Assembly: GCA_022548915.1 (NCBI GenBank)
Contig: JAKZES010000016.1
Coordinates: 34,502-98,501, forward strand
Source of the DNA: Verrucomicrobiaceae bacterium E54
GTDB taxonomy: Bacteria; Verrucomicrobiota; Verrucomicrobiia; Verrucomicrobiales; Akkermansiaceae
Direction of reading: 5' to 3'
DNA length: 64,000 bases
Under the pieces are notes generated by a model. It was not told the origin of the DNA. It did no database searches and saw only the letters and a program-made list of their open reading frames with translations. The translations under genes were made by a program, and so were the position numbers. Below are positions 25,450 to 35,081 of the stretch, piece after piece; position 1 is the stretch's first letter; every line of letters begins with the position of its first letter.

Positions 25450-27365
25450 CGCTCCTGAATCTCGCCCGACTCGTAGGCCTCGACGAGATCGTCGAGCGCT
25501 CGAATCCTGGCGCGGATGCTTTCTCCCTCCTCCGTGTCACCCACCATGCGCGGCTCGTCATAGGCTCGTACGAGGGACATCGTAGGAATCAGGTCGTCAC
25601 CCTCGCGCACCGCCGCCACCGGATCGGGAAAAGCGTGGTGCTCGGCCAGCACCTCGCCCTCCGGCGCCAGGATGAAGGTGAAACCCCGGTCGCCGTAGGC
25701 CTCGGAGAAGGCCCCATCGATGGTCACGGCATTGCCGCCGCCCTTCAGCGGATTTTCACCTTTCTCCACCTTCACCGGCACGTGGCCGTTGACGATGATC
25801 CCGCCCTCGGCGACGCCCATCTCGCGGCAGATCCGGTCGCAGAACTCGAAGTCATGGATCCAGCGAAACCACGGGTTCTTGGTCTCCCTGTGGGTCGCCT
25901 TGTCCTCGACAAAGTAGGTCTCGAAGGTCGCCATCCGGTCCTTGCCGAAGAGCGGCGACTTCGGGCCCGCCCAAAGGTAGAAGAACCAGTCGAGATCGTC
26001 CTGTGACACCCGGGCACCGGCCCGGAAGGCGCGCTTGATGACCCGGTTGAGCGCCGGGAACTGCTCGGGTCCGCGACACTCCTTCCCATCGATCATCAGC
26101 GGCAGGTAGCCGCCCTCCTCATCAACCGCCAGGCAGGCGTGGAAGATCACCGCCCGATCACGCACCAGCGACATCTGCCCGCGATCGGCCAGCCACTTCA
26201 TGTGCTCCCACAGCCGCGGCGAGGCGGTGAAGGATTCCTTGAGCCGGTCGATGCAGTGCTGCTCATCGGGCGACAACTGGTTGGGATTCGCGGGATCCAC
26301 GGTCGGCAGGTGCGTGTCGCGCAACGGATGGGTGCCGTCGCGCAGGTCCACCGTGCCCTTTTCGAAATCGATGCGCGGCAGCAGGTTGCGGTCGCCCATT
26401 TCCCACTCCGGGTGACGTTCGAGCATCTGCCCGACCAGCTTGAACTCGAGCACCGCCGCCGCCTTGTGCATGCGGGCGATGAGGAGCGGATCCCGCTCGC
26501 CCTCGCGCTTTGACATGAAATGCTCGGCGGGGTCGTCGCTGTAGGCGGTTTCGGCGAGCTGCTCGAGGGCCTTGGTCAGGATCCCGTAGCCTTCCTCAAG
26601 CTGATAGAGCCGCCGATAGCGCAGCGAAATCCGCAGCACGAGCGCGATGAGGGCTTCGCTGCCAAGACAGGCCCCCATCCAGCTCACGTCGTGGTTGCCC
26701 CAGATCAGCGACACGTTCGGCTGCCGCAGCAGGTAGTCGATCACGCGGTCGAGCCGCGGACCCCGGTCGCCGAGGTCGCCGGCGACGATGGTTTCGTCGA
26801 CGGTCAGGCTGCGAATGAACCTCGACGCGCTGCGGATCGCCGCGAAGTCGAGCCGGCGCCGCACCATTTCCCGGATCTGCACGTCCAGAAAGACCGGGGC
26901 ATGACCGCCCGCCGGGTCGTTCAGCAGCACCTCGAAAAGCTCGCGATGCTCCTTCGGCGCGAGTTCCTTCACCGTCTTGCGGCGGCGATCGCGGATCATC
27001 CGTCGAATGACCTCGAACTGGCGCTCGAGCGTCGTCCTCACCCACGCCTCGCGCTCCTCGTCGACCACGAGTTCGTCCTCCTTCAGCTGCAGCATTTCCG
27101 CCGGATAATAGAGCACGTTGAGAAGCTCCCGGAATTCGCCCTCGGACAAACGCTCGTGGAACAGCTCGGCGACCAGCGGGCGCAAGCGGCCGGAGGCGTT
27201 GTTGATCACGTGGCGCAGCTTCTTCGCCTCGCCATGGATGTCGGAGATCACGTGGATCACCCCCTTCGGCAACTCCAGTTGCGCCTTCAGCGCCGCGATC
27301 TCCGAGACCGCGGATTCAATCGTCGGGTAGCGGTCGGACAGGACGCGGTGAAACCATTCGGCCAT
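25446..27365 (-). CDS. fbp: Fructose-1,6-bisphosphatase, class III
   Basis: The 639-residue product is a calcineurin-like metallophosphatase of the Firmicutes-type class III FBPase family. It has HVISDIHGEAKKL (about 38-50), VAGDLGDRGPRLD (about 195), LIWGNHDVSWMGA (about 220) and GIIVNGHVPVKVEKGE near 530. It dephosphorylates fructose-1,6-bisphosphate in gluconeogenesis. The length is in the usual 630-670 range. Confidence 0.95.
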   Translation of the reverse strand: MAEWFHRVLSDRYPTIESAVSEIAALKAQLELPKGVIHVISDIHGEAKKLRHVINNASGRLRPLVAELFHERLSEGEFRELLNVLYYPAEMLQLKEDELVVDEEREAWVRTTLERQFEVIRRMIRDRRRKTVKELAPKEHRELFEVLLNDPAGGHAPVFLDVQIREMVRRRLDFAAIRSASRFIRSLTVDETIVAGDLGDRGPRLDRVIDYLLRQPNVSLIWGNHDVSWMGACLGSEALIALVLRISLRYRRLYQLEEGYGILTKALEQLAETAYSDDPAEHFMSKREGERDPLLIARMHKAAAVLEFKLVGQMLERHPEWEMGDRNLLPRIDFEKGTVDLRDGTHPLRDTHLPTVDPANPNQLSPDEQHCIDRLKESFTASPRLWEHMKWLADRGQMSLVRDRAVIFHACLAVDEEGGYLPLMIDGKECRGPEQFPALNRVIKRAFRAGARVSQDDLDWFFYLWAGPKSPLFGKDRMATFETYFVEDKATHRETKNPWFRWIHDFEFCDRICREMGVAEGGIIVNGHVPVKVEKGENPLKGGGNAVTIDGAFSEAYGDRGFTFILAPEGEVLAEHHAFPDPVAAVREGDDLIPTMSLVRAYDEPRMVGDTEEGESIRARIRALDDLVEAYESGEIQER

Positions 27366-27420
27366 GCCACATCCCAGAACAAATCGGCGACCAACCCAAG
27401 CCCGGAACGAGGGAGCGGGA

Positions 27421-28353
27421 TCACGACCCCGGTGACCCGCCCGCCTCGGTCATCAGCGTCTTCCGCCACGGGTCGGGGGCGATGCCGTAGGCCTGCTTGA
27501 AGGACGACGAAAGATGGAAGCCGGAGCTGAATCCGGTCTGCGCAGCGATGTCGTCGAGGGTCGCGTTGCTTGCAGCCATCAGCGCGCGGGCGCGGATCAG
27601 CCGCAGGTGGATCACGTAGCGCCATGGCGGGAAGCCGGTGTGGGCGCGGAAGGCCCGGCGGAAGTGCGAGTAGGCGACCCCGAGCTCGGCGGCCAGCGAT
27701 TCCATGCCGACCGGCTCGCGGTAGTGCTCGTTGAGGTAGCGTTCCGCCCGGTGGACGGCGCGCCGGATCCTCGACATGCGTGAGGGTCCGGCGACGGCCC
27801 GCGCGCACTGCGCCAGCACCTGCAGCGCGAGCGCGGCGAGTTCCGGCTGGTCGCCCGGCTCGTCGGCGCCGGCAAGGAGATGGATGCGGTTGAGCGTTTC
27901 CTCGATGCCCTGATCGATCCCGCCCCGTTGAAGGGCCGCGGCTTCGGGGAAGACATCCCGCCCGAGAAGCCCGTCGACCACCGGCCCGCGGACTTCGATC
28001 CAGCTCTCGACCCAGCCGCTTTCCGGGTCCGGCCGGTAACGGTGCCACGCGTGCGGCAGCAGCAGAAACACCATCCCGGCCTCGACCCGTTGCTGCTTCA
28101 TCGCGCGGGTTTCGAGCCATCCCCCGCCGCCGGTGATCAGCACCACCTGCAGGGCCTCGATCACCCGGCCATGATTCCAGTCCAGCCTGTAATCGTCGGG
28201 ATGCCGGGCCGGCGGGTAGGCGCTGTGGGGGGGCACCCGGGTGAAGCCCGAGGCCGACAGCGCCAGGCCCCATTTCAAGAGCTCGGGCGAGGTCGGAAAA
28301 TAGCGGAAGTAGTCCTCCATCGTGAAGGTCATTTTCTGTATGCCTTGGATCAT
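27421..28353 (-). CDS. AraC-family transcriptional regulator
   Basis: The protein (about 310 residues) has an N-terminal cupin-like sensing domain (ITGGGGWLETRAMKQQRVEAGMVFLLLPHAWHRYRPD) and a C-terminal double helix-turn-helix (VGMESLAAELGVAYSHFRRAFRAHTGFPPWRYV, then LDDIAAQTGFSSGFHLSSSFKQAYG). It is divergent from the isomerase gene at 28397 across a 43-bp gap and probably controls the deoxysugar genes. ATG 28353 is chosen; ATG 28332 is an alternative. Confidence 0.9.
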   Translation of the reverse strand: MIQGIQKMTFTMEDYFRYFPTSPELLKWGLALSASGFTRVPPHSAYPPARHPDDYRLDWNHGRVIEALQVVLITGGGGWLETRAMKQQRVEAGMVFLLLPHAWHRYRPDPESGWVESWIEVRGPVVDGLLGRDVFPEAAALQRGGIDQGIEETLNRIHLLAGADEPGDQPELAALALQVLAQCARAVAGPSRMSRIRRAVHRAERYLNEHYREPVGMESLAAELGVAYSHFRRAFRAHTGFPPWRYVIHLRLIRARALMAASNATLDDIAAQTGFSSGFHLSSSFKQAYGIAPDPWRKTLMTEAGGSPGS

Positions 28354-28396
28354 CCTGCCTATTCCTCCCCGGATGGCGATCCCATAGTTTGGGTGG

Positions 28397-29824
28397 ATGA
28401 GCGGGACGCCTTTGCGCATCGGTTTGTTCGGGATCGGACTCGACACCTACTGGCCCCAGTTCGAGGGGCTGAAGGAACGGCTCGAGGGCTACCTTGCAAC
28501 GGTGGCCTCCAAGCTCGGGCGCCCGGGCGTCGAGATCGTCAACGTCGGCCTCGTCGACAGCCCGCAGCGGGCCTGCGCCGCCGGTCGCGAGCTGCGCCGC
28601 GCCGATGTCGACCTCATCTTCCTCCACGTCACGACCTACGCCCTGTCCTCGACGGTGCTGCCGGTCGTCCGCCGCGCCAAGGTGCCGGTGATCGTCCTCA
28701 ACCTCGCGCCGGAACCCGCGATCGACTACGCCGGGTTCAACGCGCTCGGCGACCGGACGAAGATGACCGGCGAGTGGCTGGCGCATTGCTCGGCCTGCCC
28801 GGTGCCGGAGATTGCGAACGTCTTCCGCCGCGCCGGCATCCGCTTTCACCAGGTCACCGGCGTGCTGGAGGACGATCCCGAATGCTGGAACGAGATCGAC
28901 GCCTGGGTGGAGGCCGCCCGGGTCGCCGCGGTGATGGCGGAGAACCGGCTCGGGCTGATGGGTCACTACTACTCGGGCATGCTCGACATCTACTCCGACA
29001 CGACGCTGCAGTGCGCGGTCTTCGGCACGCACATCGAAATCCTCGAGGTCGACGAACTGGCCGACCGCCGGCGCAAGGTCGGTGACGCGCAGGTCGCCGC
29101 GCGCGTTTCCGAATTTCACGAGGTCTTCGATGTCCAGGACGACTGCCCGGCGGAGGAACTCGCCGAGGCGGCGCGCACCGCGGTCGCGCTCGATGCGATG
29201 GTCGCGGACCACCAGCTGGGCTCGATGGCCTACTACTACAAGGGCAGTGGCGTGGAGGAGAACGAGACCACCCTGGCCTCGATCATCCTCGGCACCTCGC
29301 AGCTCACCGGCCGCGGCATCCCGGTCGCCGGCGAGTACGAGGTGAAGAACGTGCAGGCGATGAAAATCATGGACCTGCTCGGGGCGGGCGGATCGTTCAC
29401 CGAGTACTACGCGATGGATTTCACAGACGACGTCGTCCTGATGGGCCACGACGGCCCCGGACACATCGCGATCGCGGAGGGCAGGACGAAGGTGCGCCCG
29501 CTGAAGGTCTACCACGGCAAGGTCGGCAAGGGCGTGTCGGTGGAGATGGCGGTCAAGCACGGCCCGGTCACCCTGCTTTCAGTGATCGAAAGGGACGGCT
29601 CGCTCGCCCTGCTGGTCGCGGAGGGCGAGTCGGTTCCCGGCCCCATCCTCGAGATCGGCAACACCAACAGCCGCTACCGCTTCGCCTGCGGCGCGCGGGA
29701 GTTCGTCAACCGCTGGAACGCCGAGGGACCCGCCCACCACTGCGCCGTGGGCGTGGGCCACGTCGGCGACAAGCTCGACAAGCTCGGCGCCTTGTTGGAC
29801 ATCGAGGTGATCCGGGTCGTCTGA
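28397..29824 (+). CDS. L-fucose/L-arabinose isomerase-family protein
   Basis: The 475-residue product resembles AraA/FucI-type ketol isomerases: an N-terminal Rossmann-like half (VEIVNVGLVDSPQRACAAGREL), LGLMGHYYSGMLDIYSD near 190-206, MAYYYKGSGVEENE near 278 and GPGHIAIAEG near 352-361. The Glu and His residues of the Mn site appear present. Given RhaT and two rhamnosidases next door, the substrate is more likely a deoxyhexose than arabinose; this is inference. Kinase and aldolase genes of the pathway are absent from the window. Confidence 0.8.
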   Translation: MSGTPLRIGLFGIGLDTYWPQFEGLKERLEGYLATVASKLGRPGVEIVNVGLVDSPQRACAAGRELRRADVDLIFLHVTTYALSSTVLPVVRRAKVPVIVLNLAPEPAIDYAGFNALGDRTKMTGEWLAHCSACPVPEIANVFRRAGIRFHQVTGVLEDDPECWNEIDAWVEAARVAAVMAENRLGLMGHYYSGMLDIYSDTTLQCAVFGTHIEILEVDELADRRRKVGDAQVAARVSEFHEVFDVQDDCPAEELAEAARTAVALDAMVADHQLGSMAYYYKGSGVEENETTLASIILGTSQLTGRGIPVAGEYEVKNVQAMKIMDLLGAGGSFTEYYAMDFTDDVVLMGHDGPGHIAIAEGRTKVRPLKVYHGKVGKGVSVEMAVKHGPVTLLSVIERDGSLALLVAEGESVPGPILEIGNTNSRYRFACGAREFVNRWNAEGPAHHCAVGVGHVGDKLDKLGALLDIEVIRVV

Positions 29825-29858
29825 TGGCAATCCCCTTAGTTTCTCTAACGATGTTGGA

Positions 29859-29945
29859 TTCACCGCAAAGACGCAAAGGACGCAAAGCTCGACTGATGAT
29901 GTTGAGATTCTTCGACTTGGCGCTCTTGGCGTCTTCGCGGTTCAA
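29859..29945. repeat. Hairpin repeat with ACCGC-AAGACGC arms (empty copy)
   Basis: Two 34-bp arms (29859-29892 and 29912-29945) form an imperfect inverted repeat that matches at roughly four of five positions, with a 19-base loop. The left arm reads TTCACCGCAAAGACGCAAAG and continues with another ACGCAAAG. A related single arm is at 39965-39995. It fills the gap between the isomerase and rhaT genes. Small reading frames crossing it are artefacts of the repeat. Confidence 0.8.
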
Positions 29946-30017
29946 CCCTATTGGCGGGGAAGAGGTCATTTCGATTTCGAGAGTTCGTCTGAATCCCACG
30001 CCCTTCGCTGAATACTC

Positions 30018-31106
30018 ATGAATCCTCTCATCGGCGTCTTCTTCCACTGGTGCGGCGGCCTTGCCGCCGGCTCGTTCTACGTCCCCTTCCGCGGCGTGAA
30101 GCGCTGGTCGTGGGAGACCGCCTGGCTGGTCGCCGGCGTCTTCTCGTGGATCATCGCGCCGTGGACCTTCGCGCTGATCAACACGAAGGACGTGCTCGCC
30201 GTGCTGCGCGAGACCCCCGGCGAAACGTGGTTCTACACCTACCTCTTCGGCGCCCTGTGGGGGATGGGCACGCTGACCTTCGGGCTGTCGATGCGCTACC
30301 TCGGCATCTCGCTCGGAATGGCGGTGGCGCTGGGATACTGCACCGTCTTCGGCACGCTGATCCCGCCGATCTTCAAGGGCGAGTTCGTCGCCAAGCTGAT
30401 CGAGCCGGTGGGCGGCCGCTGGGTGCTGGCCGGCCTGGCGGTGTGCGTCGCGGGCATCGCGATCAACGCCTTCGCGGGCCGCGCCAAGGAGGCGGGCATG
30501 GACGCCGAACAGCAGCGCAAGACCGTGAAGGAGTTCAATTTCCGCAAGGGCATCCTGGTCGCCACCTTCTCCGGCATCATGAGCGCCTGCTTCGCCTTCG
30601 GGCTTTCGGCGGGCTCGAAGATCGGCGAGATTTCGGCCGCCCACGGAACCGACACCATCTGGACCGGCCTTCCGGTGCTCATCGTGATCCTCGCCGGCGG
30701 TTTCACCAGCAACGTCATCTGGTGCGGCATCCTCAACCTCCGCAACCGCTCGGGCTACGAGTATCTCGCCACCGAGAGCCGGACCCCGGACAAGGACACC
30801 GGCGAACGCCGCATCCCGCTCGCCCGCAACTACGCCTTCGCCGCGCTGGCCGGCGTGACCTGGTATTTCCAGTTCTTCTTCTACTCGATGGGCGAGACGC
30901 AGATGGGTGACTACAAGTTCAGCTCGTGGACGCTGCACATGGCTTCCATCATCATCTTCAGCTCGATCTGGGGCCTCTGCCTCGGCGAGTGGAAGGGCTC
31001 GGGCCCGAAGGCCAGGCGGCTGCTCTTCGCCGGCCTCGCGATCCTGATCCTGTCGACCATCGTCATCGGCTACGGCAACTACGTCGGGGGCCGGGGCGGA
31101 CACTGA
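30018..31106 (+). CDS. rhaT: L-rhamnose/proton symporter
   Basis: The 362-residue membrane protein has ten hydrophobic segments and matches the RhaT family: GVFFHWCGGLAAGSFYVPFRGVKRWSWE, LWGMGTLTFGLSMRYLGISLGMAVALGYC, and a Gly-rich GGFTSNVIWC segment. It imports L-rhamnose (or a related 6-deoxyhexose) with protons across the inner membrane. Its position between the isomerase and GH106 genes supports a catabolic role. Confidence 0.9.
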   Translation: MNPLIGVFFHWCGGLAAGSFYVPFRGVKRWSWETAWLVAGVFSWIIAPWTFALINTKDVLAVLRETPGETWFYTYLFGALWGMGTLTFGLSMRYLGISLGMAVALGYCTVFGTLIPPIFKGEFVAKLIEPVGGRWVLAGLAVCVAGIAINAFAGRAKEAGMDAEQQRKTVKEFNFRKGILVATFSGIMSACFAFGLSAGSKIGEISAAHGTDTIWTGLPVLIVILAGGFTSNVIWCGILNLRNRSGYEYLATESRTPDKDTGERRIPLARNYAFAALAGVTWYFQFFFYSMGETQMGDYKFSSWTLHMASIIIFSSIWGLCLGEWKGSGPKARRLLFAGLAILILSTIVIGYGNYVGGRGGH

Positions 31107-31116
31107 TTCCACCAAG

Positions 31117-34002
31117 ATGAACATGCCACTTCCCGCCCTCGCGCTGGCTCTCCTTTCCTCACTCGTCGCCCACGCCGACGACCTGGCCGACGGCTTCCGG
31201 ACACCGCCCCACAGCGCCGGCATCCGCGCCTTCTGGTGGTGGCTCAATGGCAACGTGACCGAGGAAGCCATCAGCCGCGATCTCGAGGCGATGAAGGCCA
31301 AGGGCTTCAGCGGGGCGCTGATCTTCGACGCCGATGGCAGCAGCCAGCGTGGCAACGCCCGGGTGCCCGCCGGACCGGTCTTCGGCAGCCCGGAGTGGAC
31401 CGCCCTTTTCATCCACGCCTGCCAAGAGGCCAAGCGACTCGGGCTCGAGCTGAGCCTCAACATCCAGAGCGGCTGGAACCTCGGCGGGCCCCGGGTCAGC
31501 GCCGCGGAATCGAGCCAGCACCTGGTCTGGTCCTCCACGGAGGTCCTCGGCCCGGGCCCGATCGACGTCCAACTGCCAAAGCCGAAGCACCGCGACTTCT
31601 ACCGCGACATCACGGTGCTCGCGCTTCCCCTGGGTTCTCCGGAAGGCACACCGGTGAAGATCCACCCGGTCGAAAACCTGCCGCTCAAGAGCTCGACGCG
31701 GGAGCTCGGCATGTCGGCCCCGGACTGCCGTTTCCTGCTTGAAACCAAGGCGGCCGAGCCCGGAGAGTGGCACATTCCCAAGGACCGCATCGTCCAGCTC
31801 GGCGACAGGATGGACGCCGGAGGCCGGCTGCAATGGCAGGTGCCGACGGCCGAGCGCTGGGTGATCCTGCGGATCGGCCACGAGCCGACCGGCGCCCACG
31901 TCTCGACCCACAGCGAGGGCTGGGGCGGGCGCGTGCTCGACTACCTCAGTCCCGCCGCACTCGACGCCTACTGGAAGCGGAACATCGACCCCCTGTTCAA
32001 GGCGATCGGACCGCTCGCGGGCACCACGATGCGCTACGTGCACACCGACAGCTGGGAGGGCGGCGGCATGAACTGGACACCGGGCTTCGATACGGCCTTT
32101 GCCGGCAAGCGCGGCTACGATCCGCTGCCGTGGCTGGCCGTGGTCGCCGGCTACATCGTGGAGGACCGCGAAACGTCCAATGCCTTCCTCGCCGACTTCC
32201 GCAAGACGATCGGCGACCTGGTCGCCGGCCACTACGCGCGCCTCGCCACGCTTTCCGCCGGATACGGCATGGGCACCCACCCGGAATGCTCGGGCCCGCA
32301 CGCGGGACCGCTCGATGGATTGAAAAACTACGGCCGCAGCGAGCTGATGATGAGCGAGTTCTGGTCGCCCTCGCCGCACCGCCCGAAGCCGGACAACCGC
32401 TTCTACGTGAAGCAGGCCTCGTCCGCCGCGCACACCTACGGCAAGCCGCTGGTCGGGGCCGAGGGATTCACCACCATCGGCCCGCACTGGAACGACACGC
32501 CGTGGTCGGACATGAAACCGAGCTTCGACACCGAGTTCTGCGCGGGTCTGAACCTCGTCTTCAACCACACCTTCACCTGCTCGCCGGAGGAGATGGGCCT
32601 GCCGGGGCAGGAATACTTCGCCGGCACCCACTTCAATCCGCAGGTGACCTGGTGGGAGGAATCGACCCCCTTCATCGACTATCTACGGCGCTGCCAGTAC
32701 CTCGGCCAGCAGGGCCGGTTCGTGGCAGATGTGCTCCACTACTACGGCGACCACATTCCCAACGTCTTCGGCCGCAAGGGCCACGACCCCGCGGGCGCGC
32801 TGCCCGGCTACGACTACGACGTGCTGAGCGAGGAGCTGCTGCTGTCGAGCCTGGCGGTGGAAAACGGGCGGCTGGTCCTGCCCTCCGGAATGAGCTACCG
32901 CCTTCTCTCCCTGCCCGACCACCGGGTACTGTCGCCCGGGGCCTTGGAAAAGGTCGATGCACTGGTGCGGGCCGGGGCGACGGTGCTCGGTCCCAAGCCA
33001 AGCCGGATGGTGAGCCTCGAAGGCGGCGAGAACGAGAGGCGGTACTTCCAGCGGCTCGCCGACGGACTCTGGGGTGCCGGTGATCCCGGACCCAAGGGGA
33101 TGCGGGAAGTCGACGGCGGCCGTGTGGGCTGGGGAGTCACCGCCGCCGCCCAACTGCAAGCGGATGGCGTCCCGCCCGACGCGGAACTCACCTTGGCCGA
33201 TGGTTCACCCGCGCCGGACACCGACTGGATCCACTACCGCATCGACGGGGCGGACGTCTATTTCATCGCCGAGCTCGCGGGCCGGCCGCGAAAGATCGAG
33301 GCCCGCTTCCGGGTCACCGGCCGCACCCCCGAACTGTGGGACGCCACCGATGGCTCGGTCCGCGAGGCCTCGAGCTTCACCATCGATGACCACCAAACCA
33401 CGCTGCCGATCGACCTCGGTGCCTACGACAGCCTGTTCCTGGTTTTCCGGGACCCCGCCACCGCCCGGCAACGCGATGCCGACCCCAACCGGCCGGTCTG
33501 GTCCGAGGCCTACCGTTTCTCCGGCCCGTGGAAGGTCACCTTCGACCCGGCCCGGGGCGGGCCCGCGGAAGCGGTCGATTTCGCCAGGCTCACCGACTGG
33601 ATCGAGGACGACGACCCGGCCATCCGGAACTACTCCGGCAAGGCGACCTACCGCACCAGTTTCGAGGCACCGGCCGAGGTGGCCGACCTGCCGCTGGCCA
33701 TCGAGCTCGGCGAGGTCCGGAGCGTCGGGATCGCGCGGGTGACGCTCAACGGCACCGACCTCGGCCTCGCCTGGCGCCCGCCGTTCCGGCTCGAGCTGGG
33801 CGACGCGCTCAAGCCCGGCAAGAACCGGCTCGAGGTGATGGTGGTCAACTCCTGGCACAACCGGGTGATGGCCGATGAAGCCCTGCCACAGGACAAGCGC
33901 TTCACCCGCACCAACATCCGCGTCGAGAAGAAGGGCCGCTTCGCGTGGAAGCCGGAGCCCTCGGGACTGATCGGACCCGTGCGGGTGGTCGTGCGCGAGT
34001 GA
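31117..34002 (+). CDS. GH106-type alpha-L-rhamnosidase
   Basis: The 961-residue exported protein has a signal peptide (MNMPLPALALALLSSLVAHA) followed by FRTPPHSAGIRAFWWWLNGNVTEEAISRDLEAMKAKGFSGALIFD, the start of the GH106 catalytic module. LNIQSGWNLGGP, TDSWEGGGMNWTPGFD near 310 and GAEGFTTIGPHWNDTPW near 445 carry candidate acidic residues. A C-terminal beta-sandwich (NGTDLGLAWRPPFRLELGDALKPGKN) closes it. It should release terminal L-rhamnose from polysaccharides in the periplasm or outside the cell. Confidence 0.88.
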   Translation: MNMPLPALALALLSSLVAHADDLADGFRTPPHSAGIRAFWWWLNGNVTEEAISRDLEAMKAKGFSGALIFDADGSSQRGNARVPAGPVFGSPEWTALFIHACQEAKRLGLELSLNIQSGWNLGGPRVSAAESSQHLVWSSTEVLGPGPIDVQLPKPKHRDFYRDITVLALPLGSPEGTPVKIHPVENLPLKSSTRELGMSAPDCRFLLETKAAEPGEWHIPKDRIVQLGDRMDAGGRLQWQVPTAERWVILRIGHEPTGAHVSTHSEGWGGRVLDYLSPAALDAYWKRNIDPLFKAIGPLAGTTMRYVHTDSWEGGGMNWTPGFDTAFAGKRGYDPLPWLAVVAGYIVEDRETSNAFLADFRKTIGDLVAGHYARLATLSAGYGMGTHPECSGPHAGPLDGLKNYGRSELMMSEFWSPSPHRPKPDNRFYVKQASSAAHTYGKPLVGAEGFTTIGPHWNDTPWSDMKPSFDTEFCAGLNLVFNHTFTCSPEEMGLPGQEYFAGTHFNPQVTWWEESTPFIDYLRRCQYLGQQGRFVADVLHYYGDHIPNVFGRKGHDPAGALPGYDYDVLSEELLLSSLAVENGRLVLPSGMSYRLLSLPDHRVLSPGALEKVDALVRAGATVLGPKPSRMVSLEGGENERRYFQRLADGLWGAGDPGPKGMREVDGGRVGWGVTAAAQLQADGVPPDAELTLADGSPAPDTDWIHYRIDGADVYFIAELAGRPRKIEARFRVTGRTPELWDATDGSVREASSFTIDDHQTTLPIDLGAYDSLFLVFRDPATARQRDADPNRPVWSEAYRFSGPWKVTFDPARGGPAEAVDFARLTDWIEDDDPAIRNYSGKATYRTSFEAPAEVADLPLAIELGEVRSVGIARVTLNGTDLGLAWRPPFRLELGDALKPGKNRLEVMVVNSWHNRVMADEALPQDKRFTRTNIRVEKKGRFAWKPEPSGLIGPVRVVVRE

Positions 34003-34072
34003 CCGGCACGCCTTTTTGCTGGCACTGCGCCGGAAGGTGGCCCACGAAATCGGAGGTCAACCCATCACCAGC

Positions 34073-35011
34073 ATGAAGATTATCACCGCCGACCAAGTCC
34101 ACGCCGCCCTCAGCTATCCCGCCCTCATCGACGCCCTCGGCGAAGCCTACGCCGGGGAGTTCAAGATGCCGCCGCGGCAGGTGTTCCTGCTCGATGATGA
34201 CGACTCGAACCACGATGCCTTTGCGGTCCTTCCGTCCTGGGGTCAGGAGTTCATCGGCGTCAAGGCCTTCACCTATTTCCCGGAGAACGAGGCGCCCCAC
34301 AAGTCGATCTACGCCCAGATTCTCCTCTTCAAGCGCGATCACGGCGAGCCGCTGGCTCTCGTCGATGGCACCACGGTGACGCTGTGGCGAACCGCCGGCA
34401 TCTCCGGCCTCGCGACCCGGCTGCTGTCCCGCGAAAACTCGGAAACGATGCTGCTGCTCGGCACCGGCAATCTCGCCCCCTACCTCATCCGCGCCAACGC
34501 CAGCGTCCGGAACTTGAAGAAGGTGCTGGTCTGGGGCCGCAACGCCGAAAAGGCCGCGGCGGTCTGCGAGGCCGCCAAGGCAGAGCATCCCGGAATCGAC
34601 TTCGTCGTCGCCGACGACCGCCAGTCCGCCTGCGGCGAGGCCGACATCATCGTCTCCGCCACCGGCTCGCACGAACCGCTGGTGCTCGGCGACTGGGTCA
34701 AGCCCGGCACCCACACCGATTTCATCGGCAACCACCACGCCACCAAGCGCGAGTGCGACACGGAGCTGATCACCAAGGCGAAGGTCTACTGCGACACCTA
34801 CGTCAATGCGATGAAGGAGGCTGGCGAAATCCTGGTCCCGATCAGCGAGGGCGTCTTCACCAAGGAGGACATCGTTTCCGACCTCGTCGGCATGTGCAAC
34901 GGCAGCGCGACGCTGCGCCAGAGCGACGACGAGATCACCCTGTTCAAGTCGATCGGGATGGCGCTCAGCGATCTGGTCGGTGCCGGACTCGCCTACAAGG
35001 CGTCGGAGTGA
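34073..35011 (+). CDS. Ornithine cyclodeaminase/mu-crystallin-family protein
   Basis: The 312-residue NAD(P)-binding protein has MPPRQVFLLDDDD, GTTVTLWRTAGISGLATRLLSRENSETMLLLGTGNLAPYLI (Rossmann motif near 125) and ADIIVSATGSHEPLV. Family members include ornithine cyclodeaminase, imine reductases and lysine cyclodeaminase; the substrate cannot be assigned. The start MKIITADQV at 34073 is preferred to an upstream in-frame ATG (34016). Confidence 0.88.
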   Translation: MKIITADQVHAALSYPALIDALGEAYAGEFKMPPRQVFLLDDDDSNHDAFAVLPSWGQEFIGVKAFTYFPENEAPHKSIYAQILLFKRDHGEPLALVDGTTVTLWRTAGISGLATRLLSRENSETMLLLGTGNLAPYLIRANASVRNLKKVLVWGRNAEKAAAVCEAAKAEHPGIDFVVADDRQSACGEADIIVSATGSHEPLVLGDWVKPGTHTDFIGNHHATKRECDTELITKAKVYCDTYVNAMKEAGEILVPISEGVFTKEDIVSDLVGMCNGSATLRQSDDEITLFKSIGMALSDLVGAGLAYKASE

Positions 35012-35081
35012 AGAAGGTGGCCGGGACTTCCGGAGACCTGCCTGGGAACTTGCCAGAACCACGGTTCGCCCGAAGGTTCGG

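Noticed and set aside
27287..29560. 757-codon minus-strand frame spanning the AraC and isomerase genes
   Set aside because: It crosses two well-supported genes in other frames and has no recognisable protein features.
29824..30021. Possible 65-residue gene between the isomerase and rhaT genes
   Set aside because: The frame runs through the hairpin repeat at 29859-29945, and its codons come from the repeat arms.
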